This document shows, piece after piece, positions 1-7,105 of a stretch of DNA of 16,886 nucleotides. Under the pieces are notes generated by a model. It saw only the letters and a list, made by a program, of their open reading frames with translations, was not told the DNA's origin and made no database searches. Positions within the stretch are counted from its first letter, which is position 1; each line of letters begins with the position of its first letter. This DNA comes from Alphaproteobacteria bacterium (GTDB lineage: Bacteria > Pseudomonadota > Alphaproteobacteria > UBA2136 > UBA6156), in the NCBI GenBank assembly GCA_027489415.1, contig JAIXZU010000080.1:1-16886 (forward strand), read 5' to 3'. A program made the position numbers and the translations under genes.

Positions 1-555
1 AACCATGCGCAGAACTTGGCGCTCAATTTCCTGCAACGCACGCACAACCTTCTGAACACGTTGCACGGTAATATCCTGGAAGTTACAGGCCTCGTAAATG
101 CGGGTAACGCTAGCAGCAGCTTCATTCATCGAATCATCAACACCTGCAAGCGCATCTGGCTCCAGTGCAGGGTCCATATTAATCAGCCGCTCACGCATGT
201 CGTTATGGAACATCGTTACACGGTCGCATTCATCCATAATTTTACCAGTAGCCTGCTCGGTCATCTGCACAATGGCATCAAGCTGGTTTGTTGCACTGGG
301 AAGGTGTTCATCAGCAATATTACTGCTTTTAACTTCCTGTAATTCTTTTTTGGCGTTGTTAATGTAACGCGCCAGCTCACCAAGCTCTTGATACAGCTTT
401 TCATTAGAGCTGGAGCGCTGCTCGTCACGCTGTCCAAACATTTCCTTAACGGCTGCCACCAATTCCCGAACCTGTTCAGCAGGCACCATATCACCATGCT
501 GCGCTGCCTCCAGAGCGGCAATTCGCTGGCTCAGGGTAAGTTGTTCAAGGCTCAT
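1..555 (-). CDS. cheZ: Protein phosphatase CheZ, 3' end cut by window edge
   Basis: CheZ dephosphorylates CheY-P and so ends the motor-switching signal in the cytoplasm. The first 185 residues are visible, reading from an ATG at 555 with no stop before the window edge. The middle is rich in heptad-like helices, as expected for the long CheZ hairpin. Residues 156-171 carry the family signature (ACNFQDITVQRVQKVV). D161 and Q165 match the Asp and catalytic Gln that reach into the CheY active site. The usual glycine between them (D-x-T-G-Q) is valine here. The gene follows cheY on the same strand with a 54-nt gap, so the kinase target and its phosphatase are probably co-transcribed. A purine-rich GAGAAAG sits upstream of the start but is rather distant. 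Family identity is firm; the missing C-terminus should hold the CheY-binding helix. Confidence 0.93.
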   Translation of the reverse strand, partial: MSLEQLTLSQRIAALEAAQHGDMVPAEQVRELVAAVKEMFGQRDEQRSSSNEKLYQELGELARYINNAKKELQEVKSSNIADEHLPSATNQLDAIVQMTEQATGKIMDECDRVTMFHNDMRERLINMDPALEPDALAGVDDSMNEAAASVTRIYEACNFQDITVQRVQKVVRALQEIERQVLRMV

Positions 556-609
556 ATTTTTAACTTTCTCACATTCAAGGGGTTAGCTTAACGGCACTGC
601 CGGCAGCTA

Positions 610-996
610 TTAGAACATCCCGATAACCTTGGTCATTTTTTCCTTCAACGTCGCAGCGTTAAATGGCTTTACAATATAGTTGCTCACACCGGCCTGAACA
701 GCGGCAACAACGTTTTCCCGCTTACCTTCAGCAGTAACCATAATAAACGGAGAAGCCTTATATTTTTCGCTTTCACGAACTTTTTTAAGCAAATCAATCC
801 CGGTCATCTTCGGCATGTTCCAGTCTGAAATAATCAGATCAATGTGCTCAGCGTTCAAACGCTCCCACGCCGTAGTTCCGTCATCAGCCTCGGTCATATT
901 GGTAAAACCCAGCTGGCGCAACAGATTCACAATAATCCGGCGCATGGTCTGTGCATCATCTACTACGAGAATTCGCATATTGCGGTCGACACTCAT
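610..996 (-). CDS. cheY: Chemotaxis response regulator CheY
   Basis: This is a single-domain receiver of 128 residues, the normal CheY length, with no output domain. Phosphorylated by CheA, it would bind FliM at the flagellar switch. All receiver landmarks are present: acidic pocket D13-D14, phospho-acceptor D58 in SDWNMP, switch residues T88 and Y107, and K110 in the VKPF turn. The start at 996 is supported by AAGGA about 9 nt upstream. It precedes cheZ on the same strand and follows motE after a 242-nt gap, which probably carries its own promoter. Nothing is missing or degenerate. Alphaproteobacteria often carry several CheY paralogues, so which one drives the motor cannot be told from the sequence, but linkage to cheZ and fliM favours this one. 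Confidence 0.96.
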   Translation of the reverse strand: MSVDRNMRILVVDDAQTMRRIIVNLLRQLGFTNMTEADDGTTAWERLNAEHIDLIISDWNMPKMTGIDLLKKVRESEKYKASPFIMVTAEGKRENVVAAVQAGVSNYIVKPFNAATLKEKMTKVIGMF

Positions 997-1238
997 CGGC
1001 CTGTTTCCTTGTTATTCATCATCTCTCTTGGGCGGAGACTTGCACTTTTGGACGGGTACATTAACTGCACCTGACATACCGCCACACTACCCTCTTTTTA
1101 AGGTCCTTCCCAGCCCCTATTTCCAAGCAGGCAAGCCCACCGTGGCGCTCCTGCCACCAATAAAATGTATGATTATTAAACATCTTGACACCGTTTCGCT
1201 CCGCCAAACAGTTTTACACAATAAGTGTGTCAGTTAAC
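997..1238. other. Noncoding gap upstream of cheY
   Basis: This 242-nt stretch between the motE stop and the cheY start holds no convincing gene. It is the likely site of a cheY promoter on the minus strand. I scanned it for the sigma-54 pattern (GG and GC 12 nt apart) and for a FliA-type promoter and found no good match. A short hairpin, ACACA-ATAAG-TGTGT at 1216-1230, lies just after motE but has no T-tract, so I do not call it a terminator. Confidence 0.5.
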
Positions 1239-1853
1239 TTACGGCGCCGTCGCACTCACAACCGGCGGGGGCGTCCGTGCTGCCATCATCTCACTCAGGT
1301 AACGTGCTTTAGCGGGGTCGAGGGCTTCCATCAATTTACCACTCTTTTTGGCCGGCATACGGGAAAGCACATCAACCACAATCGCATTATCTAGCCGGTT
1401 TAACACAACGGCAGCTGCAGTTGGCTTCATGGCTCCATAAATATTGGCAAGCTGGCTCAGCTCTTTATCATCTTTACCGCTTACACTTGTCAGTAGCTTT
1501 TCAAGCTCGGCTTTCAGCTGTTGTAATTCGCCAACACGCGCATTAAGGCGCTGCTCCATGAGGTCCACAAGCTTTTCGCGTAATTCAAGGGCCTGGGCAC
1601 GTCGTTCCATTTCAATGCGCTGTTGGTCTAAATCCAACAACATCTGTACTTCCGTATCACTGAATACGCGTCCCTGCTTAAGTTGCGGGGCCTCAGTCGG
1701 CAATGTGGATGACGCATCCCCAGCAGCACCATGTTCGCCACCACCGTGTTCCGTTTCTGCTTTAGCCTCTTCACCACCATGCGGCTCAGCCCAGCCAAGG
1801 GGAGCCAACAAACTCACCAAAGCTAAACTCAACAGAACAAAACCATACCGCAC
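1239..1853 (-). CDS. motE: MotE-family flagellar protein (MgtE-N-like domain)
   Basis: This 204-residue protein has the MotE (COG3334) layout. There is an N-terminal signal or anchor segment (residues 3-20, with a possible cleavage site after A22) and a His/Glu/Gly-rich linker at about 23-46. A coiled-coil stretch follows at about 75-125, then an MgtE-N-like helical domain to about residue 190 (LANIYGAMKPTAAAVVLNRL...). In other alphaproteobacteria MotE is a periplasmic chaperone for the stator-associated protein MotC; that role here is inferred from the family. The start is GTG at 1853, sharing one base with the TAG stop of the preceding DUF6468 gene (TAGTG), with GGGGG about 9 nt upstream. 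Translation is therefore probably coupled. Orthology to the Sinorhizobium MotE is less certain than the domain call. Confidence 0.8.
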   Translation of the reverse strand: MRYGFVLLSLALVSLLAPLGWAEPHGGEEAKAETEHGGGEHGAAGDASSTLPTEAPQLKQGRVFSDTEVQMLLDLDQQRIEMERRAQALELREKLVDLMEQRLNARVGELQQLKAELEKLLTSVSGKDDKELSQLANIYGAMKPTAAAVVLNRLDNAIVVDVLSRMPAKKSGKLMEALDPAKARYLSEMMAARTPPPVVSATAP

Positions 1854-2434
1854 TAGACAAGCCCCCGTTGTAAGCTCTGTTGTAAATCAAGCTCAGCTTG
1901 GGTAATCGGTCCCACACGCTTGCGCTTGGAAGCAGGCTTTTTAGCTGCGTCAGCAACGGGAGTTTGCAGGTTCGCTAACAACTCTTCCAACGGGTCACCG
2001 GGCTTGCCCGCATCTTTGCTCGTGCCACTCACCAACGTTGCCGCCTGACCATTCGCCACAGCAACACGCTCCACAACTGCCTGGGCCGCAGGGCTCAATT
2101 TCAGTGTCGGCAAATCATCAGTCAAACGGTCTTCTCGCGCTTCCAATTGGCTTGCCATTTGCGCCCCACGCTGCAACAAAAACTGCAATTCGGTTCGTAA
2201 TTTATTACCTTCTGAAATCAAATTATTAAGCTCGGGGCCACGGGCAATCAGCTCATTTTTCAAGTCTTGCAGCCCTTTACGGGAACTCATCATAGCTTCA
2301 GTCAATTTTTCAGCCAGCAACGGAGCCTCACGGTTCGCAGCTCGCCAAGTCCGCATCTGGAAATATAACAGCAGGAGCAACCCCGCCACCAGCGCCAACA
2401 GGATAACCGTCAGGATATTCAAATACAGCACCAT
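1853..2434 (-). CDS. DUF6468-type membrane-anchored flagellar-locus protein
   Basis: The 193-residue product has one N-terminal membrane helix (about residues 5-25), then a basic boundary (RTWRAANRE), a long amphipathic helical region (about 38-110) and a low-complexity C-terminus ending in a Lys/Arg-rich stretch (KKPASKRKR). The conserved block after the membrane helix (MMSSRKGLQDLKNEL) matches what I recall of DUF6468, a family found beside fliM in alphaproteobacteria. Its function is not known to me. It sits 3 nt after the fliM stop (TGA-CCG-ATG) and overlaps motE by one base, so fliM, this gene and motE look like one tightly coupled unit. A structural or stator-related role at the motor is a reasonable guess only. 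Confidence 0.75.
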   Translation of the reverse strand: MVLYLNILTVILLALVAGLLLLLYFQMRTWRAANREAPLLAEKLTEAMMSSRKGLQDLKNELIARGPELNNLISEGNKLRTELQFLLQRGAQMASQLEAREDRLTDDLPTLKLSPAAQAVVERVAVANGQAATLVSGTSKDAGKPGDPLEELLANLQTPVADAAKKPASKRKRVGPITQAELDLQQSLQRGLV

Positions 2435-2437
2435 CGG

Positions 2438-3532
2438 TCAGGACTGCTTCAAGTTATTCAAATCCGTCACATTATGGGAAACACGTACTGCCTTGAAATC
2501 AAGTGCGCGCCCCATATGTCCCACAAGCTTCACCACACCACCGCACTCCATCCGGATTGGGCTATTGGCGCGGGCATTCAGCATAATCGTATCACCAACC
2601 CGCCATTCCAGCACTTCGCTGAGCGGGAACTGCATCTGGTCTAACACCGCATCCAGCTCCATGGTGGTATGGTAAAGCTCTTGGCTCAAGTGGTTTTCCC
2701 AAATGTTATCTTGGCCAAACTTTTCGCCCATAAACTGCTGGAGCAACTGCTCACGGATAGGCTCAAGCGTTGCATAAGGCAAACAGAACTGCATGCGACC
2801 TTCACGGCCTTCAAGGTTGACTTTAACAGTAACCAGAATCGCCACGTTGGCTTCTTGGCTGATAACCGTAAACCGTGGGTTCACCTCCATGCGCTCAGCT
2901 TTGAAGGAAATAGGCGCAACCGGACCAAACGAGTCACCAAGGTCCTTTAAAACAATATCTGTCAGGGTATCAAGAATCCGCCGCTCAATCGCTGTAAACT
3001 GCCGTCCGGCAACAGAAACCTGGCGGCTCTTACGCCCTCCCAGCATCACGTCAACCACGGCGTAAATCAGGCTACTCTCATACACCAGCAAAACATAGTC
3101 TTCTAATCCGATCGCATTGACCACGACAATCCCGGCAGGCAGAGGAATCTGGTTCAGGTAATCCCCGAAACGCACACTCGTCATGTTCATAATCGTGACG
3201 TCCACGTTATCCGCGGTATATTGCCGCAGGCTGGTGGAAAGGACCCGTTCAAATTTATCGTAAATAACTTCCAGCATCGGAAGTTTTTCATAGTTAACAA
3301 CGCTTTGGTCCAGAAGCGCGCGCACACCGCGGTTTTTCTCAGCCTCACTACCCGCATCAATCCCCAAAAGCGCGTCAATTTCACCTTGGTCGAGGATTTT
3401 TTGCGGCTCACCACTAGCCATCGCAGCTGCCATGTCGTCATCGCCAGGCTGGCCGTCATTGGCGGCCATGTTTTGCCACTCTTTCAGCAGCTCGTCTTCA
3501 CTCTTGGCGGGGGCGTCTGGGGTATCGGCCAT
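2438..3532 (-). CDS. fliM: Flagellar motor switch protein FliM
   Basis: FliM is the C-ring protein that binds CheY-P and passes the signal to FliG. The 364-residue product shows the CheY-P-binding motif near the N-terminus (ILDQGEIDALLG, residues 46-57), the middle CheC-like domain (about 75-260) with the conserved MLGGRKSR turn at 163-170, and a C-terminal FliN-like SpoA domain (about 285-355). The binding motif is preceded by about 45 acidic residues, including DELLKEWQNM at 13-22. As far as I recall, this kind of extension is common in alphaproteobacterial FliM and resembles the N-terminus of FliN. The ribosome site is weak (AAAGAA). FliN and FliG are not in the window. The 135-nt gap upstream separates it from fliL and may hold a promoter. 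Confidence 0.97.
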   Translation of the reverse strand: MADTPDAPAKSEDELLKEWQNMAANDGQPGDDDMAAAMASGEPQKILDQGEIDALLGIDAGSEAEKNRGVRALLDQSVVNYEKLPMLEVIYDKFERVLSTSLRQYTADNVDVTIMNMTSVRFGDYLNQIPLPAGIVVVNAIGLEDYVLLVYESSLIYAVVDVMLGGRKSRQVSVAGRQFTAIERRILDTLTDIVLKDLGDSFGPVAPISFKAERMEVNPRFTVISQEANVAILVTVKVNLEGREGRMQFCLPYATLEPIREQLLQQFMGEKFGQDNIWENHLSQELYHTTMELDAVLDQMQFPLSEVLEWRVGDTIMLNARANSPIRMECGGVVKLVGHMGRALDFKAVRVSHNVTDLNNLKQS

Positions 3533-3667
3533 GGCTGTTCTTTAATCGAATTCTCTTACATCACACCCTATCACATTCCGGGCACCTTAAAAGCCACCCG
3601 CATACAACAGTGCCCAACCCCGTGGCGCCCACACCACCATGCGCTCAGGGGCATAAGCTCAAGGAAA

Positions 3668-4192
3668 TTACTGAATAAGCAGCTCGCGGATGTAAACAGC
3701 CTTAATCGCTACAGGGTCTAAGCTCTGGTTGGCACGTCTTAACAAGCCTTCTTTCAGCCGCTGCAGGTTGGCACTTCCTTGCAAATCAGCCATGCGCATC
3801 TGGCGCATAAAGCCGCCCCAGTCATCTTGCAGGCGGGGCATCAGCTTGGTCAGTGCCTCAGCATCCGTTGCCTTCAATAATTCTAAGGAAATCTTAATTT
3901 TAATAAAGTGTTGGGAAGTCGGGTCATCGCTCAATAAACTGAGGTTAAATTCCGGCACATCCACAATCGAAACCGCCGCCACGGCGGACTGTGTCTCATC
4001 CGGTTTCTTCTCTTCACTCCCCCCCATGAAGAACACCACACCCACAGCCACAGCAACTCCAATAACAGCTATGGCAATACTGATAATCAGCAGCATCTTC
4101 TTCTTTTTAGGTGCCGCCGCCTCACCTTGGCCTTCAGCCGCGGCCTCGGCGCCTTCGGTTGGTTGGGCTTGTTGTGCCTCTTCAGCCATCAT
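3668..4192 (-). CDS. fliL: Flagellar basal-body-associated protein FliL
   Basis: FliL is a single-pass inner-membrane protein that surrounds and supports the stator. The 174 residues comprise an acidic, Ala/Gln-rich cytoplasmic tail (1-28), a Lys-rich boundary (PKKKK), a membrane helix (about 33-57) and a periplasmic domain with the family pattern (VDVPEFNLSLL at 77-87, and a C-terminal VKAVYIRELLIQ-like end). Two adjacent ATG codons open the gene (4192 and 4189). AAGGA lies 5 nt before the first and 8 nt before the second, so the second may be the real start and would shorten the protein by one residue. A terminator for the upstream fliS gene sits before it, so fliL probably begins a new transcript. 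Confidence 0.94.
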   Translation of the reverse strand: MMAEEAQQAQPTEGAEAAAEGQGEAAAPKKKKMLLIISIAIAVIGVAVAVGVVFFMGGSEEKKPDETQSAVAAVSIVDVPEFNLSLLSDDPTSQHFIKIKISLELLKATDAEALTKLMPRLQDDWGGFMRQMRMADLQGSANLQRLKEGLLRRANQSLDPVAIKAVYIRELLIQ

Positions 4193-4267
4193 GACATTCC
4201 TTTTTCTTCGTGTTCATGGTGCCCCAAGGCAGTCTACAGCACCAGTCCCCATGCTCACCCCCCATGC

Positions 4268-4287
4268 AAAAAAGCCCTTGCGGGCTC
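4268..4287 (-). terminator. Rho-independent terminator after fliS
   Basis: On the minus strand the order is AGCCC, loop GCAA, GGGCT, then a run of six T. The stem is 4273-4277 paired with 4282-4286 and the T-run complements 4268-4273. It lies 19 nt past the fliS stop and before fliL, so it should end the flagellin-to-fliS transcript. Confidence 0.85.
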
Positions 4288-4305
4288 ATTCACAGGCTCT
4301 CTCTA

Positions 4306-4794
4306 TCAAGCCACGGCATTACGCGGCAAAGCGGAAACAGCTCCATCTGGGCTCGTTGGCGAAGCAACAACTTGCGGCGCTCCCGGTCGCTGGCCCTGCT
4401 GCTGGGCAAGTGTTTGGGAAATCCCTTGCTTCAAGCTTCGGAAATTCGCTACCAGCTCGTCGCATACAACTTCACTGTTATCAAAATCAATCCGCATCAT
4501 TTTACGCAGAATACCGGTATAAATCCCAAACAACGCCTTACCGGCTTCCCCACCAGTGGTCGGGTTCACCATATCCAGCAGGTATGCGGTAATATCCATC
4601 GCACGGCGGTTGGCATTACAACGGGCCTGAATATCTCCTTTGGCAATCGCAGCCTTGGCCTGCAGTAGGAAACGGATCGCCCCGTCGTACAGCATCAATA
4701 CTTGCTCCACAGGGCCTGCTTGCTCAATCTGTTGCCGCAGGTACTGCTGGGCCATGTCACGCTGCCCTGAGGTATTGTAAGGATTATTCATCAT
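4306..4794 (-). CDS. fliS: Flagellar export chaperone FliS
   Basis: FliS binds the C-terminus of newly made flagellin in the cytoplasm, keeps it from polymerising and hands it to export. The 162-residue product has the typical N-terminus (NPYNTSGQRDMAQQYLRQQI) and the conserved VLMLYDGAIRFL helix at about 32-43, followed by the helical bundle through DELVANFRSL. It is longer than the usual 125-135 residues because of a Gln/Pro/Ala-rich tail after about residue 128, which looks disordered. Two ATG codons in a row (4794, 4791) could start it, with a weak AGG just upstream. It lies 6 nt after the fliD stop and is the last gene of the filament operon. Confidence 0.95.
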   Translation of the reverse strand: MMNNPYNTSGQRDMAQQYLRQQIEQAGPVEQVLMLYDGAIRFLLQAKAAIAKGDIQARCNANRRAMDITAYLLDMVNPTTGGEAGKALFGIYTGILRKMMRIDFDNSEVVCDELVANFRSLKQGISQTLAQQQGQRPGAPQVVASPTSPDGAVSALPRNAVA

Positions 4795-4800
4795 CAGAAC

Positions 4801-6537
4801 CTAGCTGTTGGAGGAATTGTTAAGCGAGTCACTGAAACTCTGAATCGTCTGTTGCAACGTCTGCAATTTGGCCATGGCCGTTTCCATCGCAGTGTACTTG
4901 GCTTCAAGCAGTTTTCGGGTAACTTCCAAACGGCTGTCGATCGTCTTAACACGGTCGGTAAAATCTTGGTTTGTCGTCTGGAACTGCTGCACTTGCGTAT
5001 CAATCGTTCCACTCGCATTCTTCGTCATACCATTGAAGAAATCATAGGATAAATCCGCAACCCCCCGAGCAATCTCAACGGAAATTCCACTGACCGTCCC
5101 AAGGCTTGCCCCACCATTGAAGAAGACTTTCGTGCCATCCGCAGCCGTCAGGGTCCGCCCATCAACGGTCATAGCCACACCATTCCATGTTGCTCCGGTC
5201 ACATTACCACTCGCATCAGTTCCGTTAATCACCAGCGAATACGTGCCGCTTGCCGTGCTCGTACCACGGGCAAGGAACGTCACCCGGCTGTCACTGACCG
5301 ACGTATTCAGCGCGAATAGCTCCTTAAAGCCCTCCACATTCGTCAGCAACTTACTGTCCAGCACACTGTCATCTAAACCAAGGGTGTAGTCGGACTTCAT
5401 CACAATCCCAACCTGACCAAGGCTGGCATAGCCATCCGTCGCACCAGTCACGCTGGTCGAAGCAAGCTCACCAAGCTTGGCAAGGGTGTCACGCACGGTC
5501 TGGTCATAAGCCAGCGGCCCAACTTCGTTATCATCAATAGTTCCATCATCATTACGGTCACTGGCGGTACGCTGGTCGGTCACAAACGCACGAACATCAT
5601 TGTAGGCGCTCACAAAATCATTCATCGCGGTTTTAATCGCGGAAAGGTCGGGCTCAATTTTCAAGGTAATGGTCGTGCCCGGCTCGCTTTTCAACAGGCT
5701 CAGGGTTACACCGGTCAACACGTCATCAATTTGGTTGGTGCTACGTGTAATACCCGTAATTCCATCTACATCAATATTGGCATCTTGGGCCGCACGTAAG
5801 GGGTTTTTAATCGTCGTAACACTACTGCCGTCAGTCTGAGTCAATCCCAACGTATCTGTTAAGGCCACGTCACCACCAAAGGTCATAGCATTCGCAACCC
5901 CACTCTCGGTTGAGGTCAGCACCAGATAGTTCGACGTGCTGTTCGAACTCACAATCGTCGCAGTCACACCGGCATCCGCGTTGTTGATTTTCGCACGCAG
6001 GTCGAGGAGTGAGTCCGAAGCTGAAATCGTAATAGTCTTGCCCCCAACCGTCATATTGCCCGCGGTCACACCTTGGGACGTCAAACTGGTTGTCGTACTG
6101 GTAAACGCATCACTCCGCACTTGGTGGGCCTGCGCAAGGGAATTGACCTTGATAGTATGAGACATATTCTGCGCAGAAGCGCTCACCGTCGCAATCAACA
6201 GGCTATCGACATCGGACGCAGTCCCCGAAACCGCACTGGTCGTCCCACTAATCGCCTTGGTGTCAAACACGTTCGTACTGCTGCCGGGGCTGGCGCGCAG
6301 TTTATCCAGCGCCGTAGTCACGGCGTTAACCTTGGTCTTAAAATCTCCTAATGCGGAAATTTTGGAGGCATTGACGGAAATCTTGGTTTCAATCTGCACC
6401 GCAGGCTGGCGTTTTGCCAGCATCAACGCATCAATAATGGCTTTGGAATCAATACCGGAGGCGATACCGCCCACATTAAGCTTACCATCACTGCCAACAG
6501 TGAAGGAGGTCGAATTAATTCCGCCAGTCGTACTCAT
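4801..6537 (-). CDS. fliD: Flagellar filament cap protein FliD (hook-associated protein 2)
   Basis: FliD forms the cap at the filament tip that folds and inserts flagellin. The 578-residue product has the FliD N-terminal region (LNVGGIASGIDSKAIIDALM at 20-39, then heptad-rich helix to about 85), a Ser/Thr/Gly-rich central head, a FliD_C region from about 250 (DANIDVDGITG, RSTNQIDDVLTGVTLSLL) and a long C-terminal coiled coil (about 510-570). Residues 327-338 form a perfect EF-hand-type calcium loop (DRNDDGTIDDNE). The start has AAGGA 7 nt upstream. It lies between the FlaG-like gene and fliS, the standard arrangement for filament operons. Confidence 0.96.
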   Translation of the reverse strand: MSTTGGINSTSFTVGSDGKLNVGGIASGIDSKAIIDALMLAKRQPAVQIETKISVNASKISALGDFKTKVNAVTTALDKLRASPGSSTNVFDTKAISGTTSAVSGTASDVDSLLIATVSASAQNMSHTIKVNSLAQAHQVRSDAFTSTTTSLTSQGVTAGNMTVGGKTITISASDSLLDLRAKINNADAGVTATIVSSNSTSNYLVLTSTESGVANAMTFGGDVALTDTLGLTQTDGSSVTTIKNPLRAAQDANIDVDGITGITRSTNQIDDVLTGVTLSLLKSEPGTTITLKIEPDLSAIKTAMNDFVSAYNDVRAFVTDQRTASDRNDDGTIDDNEVGPLAYDQTVRDTLAKLGELASTSVTGATDGYASLGQVGIVMKSDYTLGLDDSVLDSKLLTNVEGFKELFALNTSVSDSRVTFLARGTSTASGTYSLVINGTDASGNVTGATWNGVAMTVDGRTLTAADGTKVFFNGGASLGTVSGISVEIARGVADLSYDFFNGMTKNASGTIDTQVQQFQTTNQDFTDRVKTIDSRLEVTRKLLEAKYTAMETAMAKLQTLQQTIQSFSDSLNNSSNS

Positions 6538-6587
6538 GCCTTTATCCTTCCCGTGTCATCCTGTCCGGGTGCGTCCGATGTTGTCTC

Positions 6588-6612
6588 GGCCGCACGGTTG
6601 TAACCCGCGGCC
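6588..6612. other. GC-rich hairpin upstream of fliD
   Basis: GGCCGC (6588-6593) pairs with GCGGCC (6607-6612), and inside it GGT (6596-6598) pairs with ACC (6603-6605). No T-run follows on either strand, so this is not an ordinary terminator. It lies in the 117-nt gap between the FlaG-like gene and fliD and could slow exonucleases or attenuate transcription between early and late parts of the operon. Confidence 0.5.
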
Positions 6613-6654
6613 TCATGCCGGGGCGCATCACCTTCTTATGGCAGGCCGCGGTAT

Positions 6655-7074
6655 TCATACCTGACCATCCACCACAACGCCTGTTGCCTGTTGTTGTGTC
6701 GCAAACAAAGTCAGCAATGCCGGAGCAGTATACGCCTTGACCAGCCTTCCAGTCCCCTGTTCCCGCAGGCTGGCCTGCAGGTTTGGCTTTATTTCCCCTT
6801 CCATGTGTCGCCCGTCGGCCACAATCTCGGTATCGGTGGTCTCCAGCTTCACATCCAGTCCCTGTGGCGCCAGCACGCTGCGATAATGGCCTGTCACCTG
6901 CAAGGTTGCACGCTGGACAGCCGTATCCAGGCCAAAATCGTGTGGCAGCACCGGCACCGTCCATCCTTGGCTTATAGCCTTCTTGGGCGCTTCGCCAGTC
7001 GCAGCGGCCAGCTCGTCGCGCGCGGCCTGTGCCGCCTGTTTGGCCAACTGGGCGGCCAATCCTACCTGAGCCAT
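6655..7074 (-). CDS. Small FlaG-like protein between flagellin and FliD
   Basis: This 139-residue protein has no certain family. It opens with an Ala/Gln-rich helix (about 1-25), then a Pro-containing linker and a possible beta-rich middle (about 50-105). Its last 32 residues follow the spacing I recall for the FlaG C-terminus: T-G, a basic residue four positions later, paired leucines, then G and D near the end (TGRLVKAY... LLTL... GVVVDGQ). FlaG normally sits next to fliD and limits filament length, and the gene order here, flagellin, this gene, fliD, fliS, places it exactly there. The ATG at 7074 is preferred over an upstream TTG at 7089 because GAGGG lies 8 nt before the ATG. It could instead be an unrelated export or glycosylation accessory protein. 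Confidence 0.55.
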   Translation of the reverse strand: MAQVGLAAQLAKQAAQAARDELAAATGEAPKKAISQGWTVPVLPHDFGLDTAVQRATLQVTGHYRSVLAPQGLDVKLETTDTEIVADGRHMEGEIKPNLQASLREQGTGRLVKAYTAPALLTLFATQQQATGVVVDGQV

Positions 7075-7082
7075 GGAAAATG

Positions 7083-7087
7083 CCCTC
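7083..7087 (-). promoter_or_regulatory. Ribosome binding site deciding the start of the FlaG-like gene
   Basis: GAGGG on the minus strand ends 8 nt before the ATG at 7074. It overlaps the alternative TTG at 7089, which makes that upstream start unlikely. Confidence 0.7.
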
Positions 7088-7105
7088 AATCATTCACATC
7101 AACCA

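Noticed and set aside
597..606. 10-bp palindrome CTGCCGGCAG just after cheY
   Set aside because: It has no loop room and no T-run, so is not a terminator; as an isolated 10-mer it could be chance.
1216..1230. ACACA/TGTGT hairpin after motE
   Set aside because: Weak AT-containing 5-bp stem with no T-tract on either strand; not enough for a terminator or operator call.
3600..3617. Sigma-54-like sequence upstream of fliM (TTGGGCACTGTTGTATGC on the minus strand)
   Set aside because: The GG and GC are one base too far apart; sigma-54 promoters tolerate little spacing change.
6542..7093. 183-codon minus-strand frame overlapping the FlaG-like gene
   Set aside because: Its translation is rich in Gly, Arg, Cys and Thr with no fold-like pattern, while the other frame has normal composition, a ribosome site and FlaG-like spacing.
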